Source of the DNA: Pedobacter helvus
GTDB lineage: Bacteria; Bacteroidota; Bacteroidia; Sphingobacteriales; Sphingobacteriaceae
Assembly (NCBI RefSeq): GCF_005925325.1
Contig: NZ_SRMP01000001.1
Location: 310,001-374,000 of the forward strand
Reading direction: 5' to 3'
Length of the DNA: 64,000 nt
Positions 37,826 to 47,900 of the stretch are shown in pieces. The position numbers were made by a program, and so were the translations under genes. The notes under the pieces are model-generated. The model ran no database searches. It saw nothing but the letters and a program-made list of their open reading frames with translations, and was not told the origin of the DNA. The first letter of the stretch is position 1. Every line of letters begins with the position of its first letter.

Positions 37826-37912
37826 ATCGGTCGTCATTCCCATGAAAACGGAAATCGTAAAGCGATATTTTTTCAAAAGCATTAAGATCTTCGCCTACGT
37901 GAGGATGACGCA
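37826..37912. repeat. Dispersed palindromic repeat, copy B
   Basis: Same element as 27945-28035, here bounded by CGTCAT (37832-37837) and ATGACG (37905-37910). The shared blocks keep order and spacing but differ by several substitutions. Confidence 0.8.
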
Positions 37913-37952
37913 AGTGGTAATCACAGCGGCAAACGTAAAAAATTATCGGCCT

Positions 37953-38657
37953 TTAATAAGCCAAAAAGAAATCCTTCAACAACAACTCGTAAGCTTTGGT
38001 GTATTTCTTTTCACTTTCGTAAATCATGAAATCTTCTTCTACCAAGATAGACTTTTCTTTTCCCAAGCAAATAATCCTTCTAAACTCGGGCTTGCTTACA
38101 TCCGAGTGTAGCCTAATCATTTTCTGCACAAACAATCCTAATTCTTCGCCCTTACAAACCACTTCTTCTGCTTGTTTAATAGGCAACACAAACCAAAAGC
38201 ACCCATTATCGCTTAACAATTCATCAACCTTTTTCACGAGCTCGACAAAAAAAGTATCACTGGCATGCCTCGCTATCCCCTTTTTTGGTTCGGCATTTTT
38301 ATAATCGTTCACAAAAAACGGCGGATTGGTTACGATTAGATCGAATTTTTCTAGACTATTGAACCGCTCGATTGCTATATTGTTGTTTGTTAATCGCTTA
38401 CTAAAAACTGACTTTTCAAAATTTCTTGCAGCGGTGACCGAAGCCTGTTCATCGATTTCTACCGCATGAACCTGAGCTTCAGGAAAGCGTTGCGCCAACA
38501 TCAAAGCTATCACGCCAGTTCCTGTGCCGATATCTAATATGCGCCTTGGGCTTTCATGTTTTGCCATAGCGCCCAACAGCACACCGTCTGTATTGATCTT
38601 CATTGCACAATCGCTTTGATCTACCTCGAATTGTTTGAAACGGAAGATGTTTTTCAT
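37953..38657 (-). CDS. trmN6: tRNA1(Val) A37 N6-methyltransferase (TrmN6/YfiC)
   Basis: 234 aa Rossmann methyltransferase. SAM motif LDIGTGTGVIALMLA (residues 41-55), acidic residue VEID, and the N6-adenine motif N111-P-P-F in LIVTNPPFFVNDY. The N-terminus (FRFKQFEVDQSDCAMKINTD) is typical of YfiC. Assignment to tRNA1(Val) is by family similarity. Single gene. Confidence 0.88.
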   Translation of the reverse strand: MKNIFRFKQFEVDQSDCAMKINTDGVLLGAMAKHESPRRILDIGTGTGVIALMLAQRFPEAQVHAVEIDEQASVTAARNFEKSVFSKRLTNNNIAIERFNSLEKFDLIVTNPPFFVNDYKNAEPKKGIARHASDTFFVELVKKVDELLSDNGCFWFVLPIKQAEEVVCKGEELGLFVQKMIRLHSDVSKPEFRRIICLGKEKSILVEEDFMIYESEKKYTKAYELLLKDFFLAY

Positions 38658-38712
38658 AAATTTGGCTTAACCGCAATGAACACTAAGATTTTGTTTCATA
38701 ATTTCAATAAAT

Positions 38713-39099
38713 CTATTGATGTTCGTAAATCTCCAACGGCAATCCATCAGGATCGGTAAAAAATGTGAATTGTTTACCAGTAAATTCATCAATTCTTATT
38801 GGCTCTGTCTGAATACCTTTTTCATTTAAAACCCTAGTTACTTCTCCTACGTCATTAACCTCAAACGCCAAATGACGCAAACCTTGCGCTTCGGGTCTAG
38901 AAGGCCTTTCTGGAGGATTTTCAAAAGAGAACAATTCGATCTGGTAAATGCCATTCACAGCTAAATCAAGTTTCCAAGATTTCCGTTCTGCTCTATAAAC
39001 CTCCGCTAAAACGGCAAAGCCTAGTTTATTCACGTAAAAATCTTTCGAAAGTTCGTAATTGGAACAAATAATAGCGATATGATGAATACGATTGAACAT
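38713..39099 (-). CDS. VOC-superfamily (glyoxalase-like) protein
   Basis: 128 aa with the paired beta-alpha-beta-beta-beta modules of vicinal-oxygen-chelate proteins. H7 in IHHIAIICSN, E55 in IYQIELFSF, H75 in LRHLAFEV and E124 in LPLEIYEH can form the metal site. Closest in form to the small YaeR/GloA2-type proteins; the reaction is not known. Located 55 bp before trmN6 on the same strand. Confidence 0.82.
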   Translation of the reverse strand: MFNRIHHIAIICSNYELSKDFYVNKLGFAVLAEVYRAERKSWKLDLAVNGIYQIELFSFENPPERPSRPEAQGLRHLAFEVNDVGEVTRVLNEKGIQTEPIRIDEFTGKQFTFFTDPDGLPLEIYEHQ

Positions 39100-39235
39100 T
39101 TTTAAGTTTATTAGCCCGAAATCGGATGTCCGAAGATATTAACTCCTAACAAAACATTCAAAACCCTATGTGCATATTTACAATTTATTCTATTATTTAT
39201 TCATACAATCATTCTATCATTAAATTTAAAAAACC

Positions 39236-39243
39236 TAAATTTG
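39236..39243 (+). promoter_or_regulatory. TAnnTTTG box of purL
   Basis: TAAATTTG 18 bp before ATG 39262. It overlaps an in-frame TTG at 39241, which rules that start out. Confidence 0.5.
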
Positions 39244-39261
39244 CGTCTTCAAAAAATAAGC

Positions 39262-42200
39262 ATGATTCATTTCTTTTTAGGTCAATCTGACGAGGTTTTT
39301 GTTTTACAAACCAATCAAACCTTATCCCCAACTGATACAGAAAAATTAGAATGGCTTTTCGGCGGAGCTAAATTGAGCACCGAAAGTTCTTTAACCGGTT
39401 TTTTTGTTGGTCCACGTGCAGCTATGATTACTCCTTGGAGTACCAACGCCGTAGAAATCACTCAAAATATGACGCTTGAGGGCATCATTAGAATTGAGGA
39501 ATTTAAAAAAGTGGAGGAAGGATTTACAGCATTTGACCCAATGCTTTCTCAAAAATATAACGGCTTAAATCAAGAGGTTTTCACCATAAATATTCAGCCA
39601 GAAGCTATTTTAGAGATTACCGACATTGCCGCTTACAATAAACAAGAAGGTTTATCTTTAAGTGATGAGGAAGTGGATTACCTAAAAGGATTAGCTGATA
39701 AACTTGGAAGACCATTGACGGACTCGGAAGTTTTTGGTTTCTCACAAGTAAATTCAGAGCACTGCCGCCACAAAATCTTCAATGGTAAATTTGTGATTGA
39801 CGGCGTAGAGCAACCTACTTCCCTTTTTAAACTGATCAAAAAAACATCAGAAACACATCCTAACGATATTGTTTCTGCTTATAAAGACAATGTAGCTTTT
39901 ATAAAAGGTCCGAAAGTGCAACAATTTGCGCCTTCAAAACCAGATGAACCATCGTTTTACGAAACTAAAGATTTTGATTCGGTGATTTCTATCAAAGCCG
40001 AAACACATAACTTCCCAACTACTGTAGAGCCTTTTAATGGTGCTGCTACAGGTTCGGGCGGTGAAATTAGAGACCGTTTAGCTGGCGGACAAGGTTCTTT
40101 GCCTTTGGCCGGAACAGCGGTTTACATGACTGCACTTTCTCGTTTAGAGGAAAATCGCCCTTGGGAAAAAGGCGCTGAAGAACGTCAATGGTTGTATCAA
40201 ACACCAATGGATATTTTGATCAAAGCTTCTAACGGAGCGTCTGATTTTGGAAACAAGTTCGGTCAACCGCTAATTACGGGATCTGTATTAACTTTTGAAC
40301 ACGAAGAACAAGACCGCAAATTAGGTTTCGATAAGGTAATTATGCTTGCTGGCGGTATCGGTTACGGAAAACTAGAACAAGCTAAAAAGCAAGAGCCAAA
40401 AACTGGCGATAACATTGTGGTGTTAGGTGGCGAGAACTACCGCATTGGCATGGGTGGTGCTGCTGTTTCTTCGGCAGATACTGGCGAACATGGTTCGGGC
40501 ATCGAGCTAAATGCGATACAACGTTCTAACCCAGAAATGCAAAAACGTGCGGCTAATGCTGTTCGTGCAATGGTTGAGAGCGATAATAACACCATCGTTT
40601 CTATCCACGATCATGGTGCTGGCGGCCACTTGAACTGTCTTTCTGAGCTAGTAGAAGCTACTGGCGGTAAAATCGATTTAGATAAATTACCAGTTGGCGA
40701 TCCTACCCTTTCGGCAAAAGAAATTATCGGTAACGAATCGCAAGAGCGTATGGGCTTGGTGATTAGCGAAGAGCATACAGCTACTTTGCAGAAAATTGCT
40801 GACCGCGAGCGCTCCCCAATGTACACTGTGGGTAAGGTAACCGGCGATCATCGTTTCACTTTCGAATCTGCAACTACCGGTGCTAAACCAATGGATTTGG
40901 CATTGAGTGATATGTTCGGCAGCTCGCCAAAAATGATTATGGAAGACAAAACTGTTACCCATAATTATGAAACAGTAACTTACGAGCAAGGTAAAATCAA
41001 CGAATATTTAGAACAAGTGCTCCAATTAGAAGCCGTAGCTTGTAAAGACTGGTTAACAAACAAGGTTGACAGATGTGTTGGAGGTCGTGTGGCGAAACAA
41101 CAATGCGCTGGACCATTACAATTACCATTGAACAACGTAGGTGTAATGGCCTTAGATTTTCAAGGTAAAGAAGGCATTGCCACTTCGGTTGGTCATGCTC
41201 CTGTTTCGGCTTTGATTGATGCCGCTGCTGGAAGCAGAATTGCCATCGCCGAATCGTTGTCGAATATTGTTTGGGCTCCATTAAAGGATAATTTAAAAAG
41301 TGTTTCACTTTCGGCTAACTGGATGTGGGCTTGTAAAAATGAAGGTGAAGATGCTCGTTTATATGAAGCAGTTCAAGCCTGTTCTGATTTTGCCATCGAA
41401 TTAGGAATCAATATCCCAACAGGTAAAGATTCGCTTTCGATGAAACAGAAATACAAAGATGGCGATGTAATTGCTCCCGGAACTGTAATTATTTCTGCGG
41501 CTGGTAACTGTAACGACATTACGCAAGTTGTTGAGCCAGTTTTACAAAAAGATGGCGGCAACATTTACTACATCAACTTAAGTAACGATACTTATAAATT
41601 AGGAGGTTCTTCTTTTGCCCAAATTTTAAATAAAGTTGGCAACGAAACTCCTGACGTAAAAGATGCTGCTAAATTTAGAGCTGCTTTCAACGCTGTACAA
41701 GAGTTAATTAAAGCTGGAAAGATCAAAGCAGGTCACGATATTGGTAGCGGTGGCTTAATTACTACGCTTTTGGAAATGTGTTTTGCAGACCAAAACTTAG
41801 GTGCAAACATCAATTTGTCTAGCTTAGGCGAAGCTGATGCTTTAAAAGTGTTATTTGCTGAAAATATTGCTTTGGTTTTCCAAGCTGATGAAAGCGTTGA
41901 AGCTATCTTAAATGATCAAGCAATTGCTTTCCACAAGATCGGTACAGTAAGCAACATAGCTACTTTAAATGTAACTAATAACGGAACTGACTATACTTTT
42001 GACATCAATTATCTACGTGATGTTTGGTTTAAAACTTCTTATTTGTTAGACCGTAAACAAAGTGGCGAAGTAAAAGCGAAAGAACGTTTCGACAATTATA
42101 AAAATCAACCTTTAAAATTCAACTTCCCTGTACAATTTGATGGTAAAAAACCTGTAATTGATGCTAGCAAACCTCGTCCGAAAGCAGCGATTTTACGTGA

Positions 42201-42927
42201 AAAAGGTAGTAACTCTGAGCGTGAAGTAGCCAATGCGATGTACTTGGCAGGTTTCGATGTGAAAGATGTACACATGACGGATTTGATTTCGGGCAGAGAA
42301 ACGTTAGAAGATATTCAATTCATCGGTGCAGTTGGTGGTTTTTCTAACTCAGATGTTTTAGGTTCGGCGAAAGGTTGGGCTGGGGCATTTTTGTACAATG
42401 AGAAAGCTCGTGTAGCACTAGAGAATTTCTTCAACAGAGAAGATACTTTATCAGTAGGTATTTGTAATGGTTGTCAGTTATTTGTAGAGTTGGGTTTAAT
42501 CAACAAAAACCACGAAGCGAAACCAAAGATGTTGCACAACGATAGCCATAAACACGAAAGTATTTTTACTTCATTGACTATCCAAGAAAATAAATCGGTG
42601 ATGTTATCTACCTTAGCTGGTAGCACTTTAGGTGTTTGGGTATCACATGGCGAAGGTAAATTCCAATTCCCTTACGAAGAGACCAGCTACGATGTGGTAG
42701 CTAAATATGGTTACGAGCAATATCCTGCAAACCCTAACGGTTCTGGTTTCAATACGGCAATGCTTTGCGATGAAACTGGCAGACACTTGGTAATGATGCC
42801 ACACATTGAGCGTTCATTGTTCCAATGGCATTGGGCAAACTATCCTGCAGGTAGAAAAGACGAAGTTTCTCCTTGGATGGAAGCATTTGTAAATGCCAGA
42901 AAATGGGTGGAGAAACACCAGAAATAG
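39262..42927 (+). CDS. purL: Phosphoribosylformylglycinamidine synthase (single-chain)
   Basis: 1221 aa, the long PurLQ fusion. Converts FGAR to FGAM using glutamine and ATP. Order: N-terminal PurS-like domain, the FGAMS signature VNSEHCRHKIFNGKFV, substrate loop ETHNFPTTVEPFNGAATGSG, GGAAVSSADTG, two AIR-synthase-like halves (GAGGHLNCLSELVEA, GSGGLITTLLEMCFA), and a C-terminal class I glutaminase with nucleophile Cys in GICNGCQLFVELGL and the HGEGKF His. Start MIHFFLGQSDEVF is chosen because the box above excludes the TTG. Strong terminator follows. Confidence 0.97.
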   Translation: MIHFFLGQSDEVFVLQTNQTLSPTDTEKLEWLFGGAKLSTESSLTGFFVGPRAAMITPWSTNAVEITQNMTLEGIIRIEEFKKVEEGFTAFDPMLSQKYNGLNQEVFTINIQPEAILEITDIAAYNKQEGLSLSDEEVDYLKGLADKLGRPLTDSEVFGFSQVNSEHCRHKIFNGKFVIDGVEQPTSLFKLIKKTSETHPNDIVSAYKDNVAFIKGPKVQQFAPSKPDEPSFYETKDFDSVISIKAETHNFPTTVEPFNGAATGSGGEIRDRLAGGQGSLPLAGTAVYMTALSRLEENRPWEKGAEERQWLYQTPMDILIKASNGASDFGNKFGQPLITGSVLTFEHEEQDRKLGFDKVIMLAGGIGYGKLEQAKKQEPKTGDNIVVLGGENYRIGMGGAAVSSADTGEHGSGIELNAIQRSNPEMQKRAANAVRAMVESDNNTIVSIHDHGAGGHLNCLSELVEATGGKIDLDKLPVGDPTLSAKEIIGNESQERMGLVISEEHTATLQKIADRERSPMYTVGKVTGDHRFTFESATTGAKPMDLALSDMFGSSPKMIMEDKTVTHNYETVTYEQGKINEYLEQVLQLEAVACKDWLTNKVDRCVGGRVAKQQCAGPLQLPLNNVGVMALDFQGKEGIATSVGHAPVSALIDAAAGSRIAIAESLSNIVWAPLKDNLKSVSLSANWMWACKNEGEDARLYEAVQACSDFAIELGINIPTGKDSLSMKQKYKDGDVIAPGTVIISAAGNCNDITQVVEPVLQKDGGNIYYINLSNDTYKLGGSSFAQILNKVGNETPDVKDAAKFRAAFNAVQELIKAGKIKAGHDIGSGGLITTLLEMCFADQNLGANINLSSLGEADALKVLFAENIALVFQADESVEAILNDQAIAFHKIGTVSNIATLNVTNNGTDYTFDINYLRDVWFKTSYLLDRKQSGEVKAKERFDNYKNQPLKFNFPVQFDGKKPVIDASKPRPKAAILREKGSNSEREVANAMYLAGFDVKDVHMTDLISGRETLEDIQFIGAVGGFSNSDVLGSAKGWAGAFLYNEKARVALENFFNREDTLSVGICNGCQLFVELGLINKNHEAKPKMLHNDSHKHESIFTSLTIQENKSVMLSTLAGSTLGVWVSHGEGKFQFPYEETSYDVVAKYGYEQYPANPNGSGFNTAMLCDETGRHLVMMPHIERSLFQWHWANYPAGRKDEVSPWMEAFVNARKWVEKHQK

Positions 42928-42933
42928 TAAAGG

Positions 42934-42963
42934 AAAGCCACAATCTAGATTGTGGCTTTTTTT
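42934..42963 (+). terminator. Terminator of purL
   Basis: 26-bp perfect palindrome (42934-42959, AAAGCCACAATCT and its complement) followed by a T run. Confidence 0.9.
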
Positions 42964-42993
42964 ATTATCTTAGTTCTGCTCTAATCTTTTAAT

Positions 42994-44262
42994 TTGAATA
43001 CAAACTTACTCAGTTTCGAAAATAGGGACATCAAATCATTTTTTACTTTGTTGTCTGGTAGCATATTATCAAAAATTCTATTCGCTTTAGGTTCTATTTT
43101 TTTAGCCAAAATTTACGGAGCTTCTGATTTCGGAATTTTCAATACTTTTCTAAGCTTTGTTATCCTTTACCCAGTGTTAACTTCACTCAACTTAGAAAAT
43201 GTAATTATAAAACTAAAAAGTCCCAGAGAGGTTCGAAATACACATAATTTTGCTCTTTCTATTAGTCTGATACTATCAACTATACTTACCTTAATATTGG
43301 CATGTTTGATGGACTTAAGTTTGGCATTAAGAAATTATAGCTTAGTCTTTTTCTTACTATGTTTATTAGGAGGAATATTAACCAGCTGGAGTTACATTCA
43401 ATCTGTTCTACTAACCAAATATCGCTTTTTCAAACAGATTTCGATAGCCACTTTAATAGGCACCTCCTTTAGTCTAACATTTCAAGTATTGTTCTACTTT
43501 TACGGCCATACAACTGAACTTGGCCTCATCTACGGCTGGCTTTTAGGGACTTTCTTTGCGTTTATTTATTATATACTCATCAGTAAATTCAATTTTAAAG
43601 GATTTGATTTCAAAATCTTCCGCAAAAATGTTAAAGATAATTTGGCGATCCTAACATTTGCCTATCCATCTGACGCAATAAATACCATTGCGAATAACTT
43701 ACTACCGATATTGACTTTAGCATTCTTTTCCAGCACAGAAGTAGGCACTTTTGCTTTAGCTTCAAAACTTATCACCTTGCCCCTTACTTTTTTCTCATCA
43801 GCTATTAGTAAAGTTTACTTTCAAAAGTCGATTAGATTGCAAGAAAATTCACGTATGCAGTTACTAAATCTCACAACAGACATAGCAAAAATATCCATCA
43901 CAATTGTAGCAATATATATTATCGCTTTAAATACTATCGGAATATACTTTTTGGAGAAGCTATTCTCCAGAAGCGAATGGAATAATCTTCCTTCTTACCT
44001 TCTCATTCTATCGCCGTGGGTAATTTCTAGAGCTTTAGTAAATCCAATATCACAAGTATTATTCACTATAAACAAGAATCATTTTTCGTTAATTTTTAAT
44101 ATCTATTTAGTGGTCGTGAATATACTGGCAGTTTACATCGGTGTATATTTTGGCGACTATAAATCTTGTCTAATATTTTTCTCTATTGGATCTGCACTAG
44201 GGTACTTAGCTATTTTTTTTAAGATATTTATAACTTTACGTGGCAATGGAATCGAGCAATAA
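42994..44262 (+). CDS. Wzx-like polysaccharide flippase
   Basis: 422 aa with about 12 hydrophobic segments, MOP-superfamily polysaccharide-synthesis type (SGSILSKILFALGSIFLAKI, YGASDFGIFNTFLSF). Such proteins flip lipid-linked glycans to the periplasm. The start is TTG 42994; an in-frame stop lies at 42982-42984 and no ATG is near, so the start is uncertain. Overlaps the acetyltransferase gene by about 20 bp. No glycosyltransferase or polymerase gene is alongside. Confidence 0.85.
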   Translation: MNTNLLSFENRDIKSFFTLLSGSILSKILFALGSIFLAKIYGASDFGIFNTFLSFVILYPVLTSLNLENVIIKLKSPREVRNTHNFALSISLILSTILTLILACLMDLSLALRNYSLVFFLLCLLGGILTSWSYIQSVLLTKYRFFKQISIATLIGTSFSLTFQVLFYFYGHTTELGLIYGWLLGTFFAFIYYILISKFNFKGFDFKIFRKNVKDNLAILTFAYPSDAINTIANNLLPILTLAFFSSTEVGTFALASKLITLPLTFFSSAISKVYFQKSIRLQENSRMQLLNLTTDIAKISITIVAIYIIALNTIGIYFLEKLFSRSEWNNLPSYLLILSPWVISRALVNPISQVLFTINKNHFSLIFNIYLVVVNILAVYIGVYFGDYKSCLIFFSIGSALGYLAIFFKIFITLRGNGIEQ

Positions 44263-44878
44263 AAAAGTTTCCTTTAAAAGAAAGTTAGATTTCATACTAT
44301 TTGGATGGATAGTAAACCTAGCTTACCCCCAATATTACAGACAAAAATACGAATACCTAAGCTATTATTACATTTTCAGAACATATGTGATACCTCAAAA
44401 ATTTTTGAGGATAAATAGTCGGGTGCCTTGGCCGGTACATTATACTTCTAAAATAGGCAACCACCAAAATATAACTAAAGGTATTTTATGTGATCCAGGT
44501 GACAACATAGGTATTTACATACAAGCGATTAATAAGATCATAATTGGCAACAATGTAGGTTTTGGCGCTGGAACAGCAATTATATCTGCTAATCACGACC
44601 ACTATTATCATTCAAAACACAATGAAACTTCCCCAATTATTATTGGGAACAATGTTTTTGTTGGAGCAAATTCTGTGATACTGCCCGGAGTACAAATAGG
44701 AAATAATGTCGTAGTTGGAGCAGGTTCTGTTGTTACAAAAGATATTCCTTCCAACTGTATTGCAGTTGGTAATCCTTGTAAGCCTATTAAGCAAATTGAT
44801 AATTATAAAGAAACTTTTGATATTAATGGTTTTAATAGAAAAATCCCTAAAAAATATCAGGATTACTTTTTCTTATGA
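44246..44878 (+). CDS. Hexapeptide-repeat O-acetyltransferase
   Basis: 210 aa from ATG 44246 (GTG at 44240 is possible). Left-handed beta-helix repeats in the second half (IIIGNNVGFGAGTAIISANH, IIIGNNVFVGANSVILPGVQ, IGNNVVVGAGSVVTKDIPSN) with the catalytic-type His in ISANHDHY and the C-terminal GNPCKPI. Related to WbbJ/NeuD-type sugar acetyltransferases. It overlaps the flippase gene, so it probably decorates the same glycan. Confidence 0.87.
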   Translation: MESSNKKVSFKRKLDFILFGWIVNLAYPQYYRQKYEYLSYYYIFRTYVIPQKFLRINSRVPWPVHYTSKIGNHQNITKGILCDPGDNIGIYIQAINKIIIGNNVGFGAGTAIISANHDHYYHSKHNETSPIIIGNNVFVGANSVILPGVQIGNNVVVGAGSVVTKDIPSNCIAVGNPCKPIKQIDNYKETFDINGFNRKIPKKYQDYFFL

Positions 44879-44939
44879 CCGACAAAAAGATAGTGAAAGT
44901 TATTATTTTTTTTCTGTTCAAGTAGCTGTTAATTATTCT

Positions 44940-44947
44940 TATGTTTG
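44940..44947 (+). promoter_or_regulatory. TAnnTTTG box of the C25 gene
   Basis: TATGTTTG ending 4 bp before ATG 44952. With the 5-nt spacing inferred for the SRP RNA, transcription would start at the A of the ATG. Confidence 0.45.
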
Positions 44948-44951
44948 ATAT

Positions 44952-47900
44952 ATGCAACGTTTTTATCTGTCTATCTTATTAACTTTTTGTTGTTTACGAG
45001 TTTTTTCACAAACCCCGTATGGTAACGACTGGATCAATGTTAACCAATCATACTATAAGATTAAAGTTAGTCAAAAAGGGATTTATAGGCTAAATTACAC
45101 TACATTAAGCGAACAAATTTCTAATTTAAATAGTATCAACCCTAAATACTTCCAATTATTTAAAAATGGAAAAGAAATTGCTATGTACATTAATGGTGAA
45201 AGTGACGGCATTTTCAACACCAATGATTATATCGAATTTTATGGTGAACCTAACGATGGCACACTAGACAAGGAGCTTTATATCTCTCCAACTGCACAAC
45301 CACATAACCATTACAGCTTATTCACCGACACAGCAGCCTATTTTCTTACAATCGGAAGTAACATACAAGGAAAACGTATACAAAACTTTAGTGCTTCTAA
45401 GATTGGATTAATACCTGAAGCTTATATAATTCAAGAAAGCATTGGCATCTATCCGGAGACGTTTTATCAGGGTAGATTTATCATAGCACATATGAGTTTA
45501 ACCGATTATCAAGAGGGAGAAGGCTTTATGGGATCAACATATGGTTTGGGAGAACAGCAGATAAGAACTCTTTCTACTCCGAATTTATATACAGGTAGTG
45601 GTTCTCCAGTTATCAAGTTTGAAAGCTATGTTGCGGGCAGATCTGATGCGCAGTCTACTAATCCGCAAGGCAATAACCATCATTTACGCATAAGTATTAA
45701 AAATGGAACGAGCGTTGCTGTAAAGAAAGACACCCTATTTAAAGCGTACGCTGTTGCTAGAACCGCATTTGGAATTTCGCAAAATGAACTAGGTCAAAAC
45801 ACACAAATCATTTATGAGGCCGTAAATGACCTAGGTGCACAAACAGACTTTCAGGCTGTTTCGTATGCAAAAATCATTTATCCTAGGACGACTGATTTAC
45901 AGGGAACAGGAAACCTTAGTTTTTCATTAAACAGCAGTGCTCAAAACAGATTCTTAAATTTTACTAACAATAACAAAATTCTGCCTATAATTTGGGATAA
46001 CAATACCGATCAAAGAATTACTGGAGAAATCAACGGAACCAATGCAGAATTTGTGCTGCCAGCAAGTAGTAGCGGTCGCAACTTCTTCTTATACGATGGA
46101 AATTCGCTCACTTCGCCAACTTTGACTAAAGTAGAAATGCAAAATTTTTCTATTAATACTTTTGATAAAAACTTCATTATTGTCACCAACAAAAAATTAT
46201 TAACTAGTGCTCAAAATTACGCGGCTTATAGAAATAAGGATACTTATAAATCTTACTTAATCACTACAGAGCAACTTTACGACCAATTTTACTACGGTAT
46301 TCATCACCCACTCGCAATTAAAAACTTCGTTAAATACCTCCTGCAGTTTGCTGCCAAGAAACCCGAATATTTACTTTTATTGGGTAAAGGACTAGAAAAC
46401 AACCTCATTAGAAGCGCTGGTGGTATAAACGAAGATTTAGTACCAACTTATGGCTCCCCTCCGTCTGATGATTTACTAACTGCTAGGATAAATAATAATA
46501 GTTTAGCTCCCGCTATTCCGACAGGACGAGTGGGAGCAAAAACAAATGAAGAAGTTGAGATTTATCTCGAAAAGTTAAAGCGATACGAGCTTTATGAAAA
46601 TGCAATTTGGCGCAAAAAACTTATTCATGTTAGTGGCGGTACTACTCTCTCGGAAAATCTATCCTGGGCTGCTTATCAAGCCAATATGTACAATATGGCA
46701 AAAGACGAACCTTTTGGAGCAGACACCGTAAATTTCCATAAGAATGTTAGCCTACCCATTAGTGCTGCAAGAAAACAACAAATTATTTCAGAAATTAACA
46801 ATGGTGCTTCACTCCTATCTTTTCTAGGTCATGGATCACATCAACATACAGAAATCGATTTTGGAACACCCGAAGAACTGGCAAATAACAACAGGCTTCT
46901 AACATACCTCGTTAACGGTTGCACTACTGGAAACGTATTTATCAATTCATCTTCCTTGGGAGAAAAACATATCTTTTATCCTCAAAAAGGTGCTATTGGA
47001 TGGATCGGCACGTCTAGTGAGGGAGTTGCAAGCTATCTATCTAACTTTAGCAGCATTTTTTACCAAAAAGCATTTACATCTAATTACGGAATATCTGTTG
47101 CATCTGCGCTGAAACTAGCGAAAGAACAATACCAAAATCAAAATGACTTGATTAACGTAATGCATACCTCCCAATACACCTTCCAAGGAGATCCAGCAAT
47201 TAAATTCTACGCCCCAGAAAAGCCAGATTTTGAGATAACCTCTAGAGACCTATTTATTTCTCCAAACGATGTTACTGCTGTCAGTACATCTTTCTCTATT
47301 GGTATAATTGTAAAAAACATTGCAAAAGCAGTAAATAAACCCTTAAAAGTGTCTCTAAAACGTGCGCTTCCAAACGGTTCCATTATCTCATATCCATCAC
47401 AGTCGTTCTCAAAACCAGTTTATAATACAGACACACTTTTTTTTAACGTAAGTACAAATGATATCTTATCAGCTGGTATAAATAAATTTACAGTGACTTT
47501 AGATCCCGATGGAGAATATGATGAAATTTCAAAAAGTAATAATATTGCTAGCTTTGATTACAATATGCTGTCTAATGGTATCAATTTACTTTATCCCAAA
47601 AAAAACAGCATTGTATCCAATCAAGAAGTTGAACTCACTGTCCAATCTAGCGACTTAAATATACGAACTGCAAACTATATTTTTGAAATAGATACTCTAA
47701 GCAGTTTTGATAGCCCATGGAAAAAAAACTCCTCTTTAATTTCAGCTGGATTTATGGCAAATTGGAAACCCACCGTTCTTAATAGAGATAATCAGGTTTA
47801 TTATTGGCGTGCCAAATTAGATCTTCCGACAGATAAAGGTGGCACTTGGCAAGAATCTAATTTTAGTGTGATAAACGGCAGTCAAACAGGCTGGAATCAA

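Noticed and set aside
39241..39261. TTG start that would add 7 residues to PurL
   Set aside because: It overlaps TAAATTTG; MIHFFLGQ at 39262 is the expected start.
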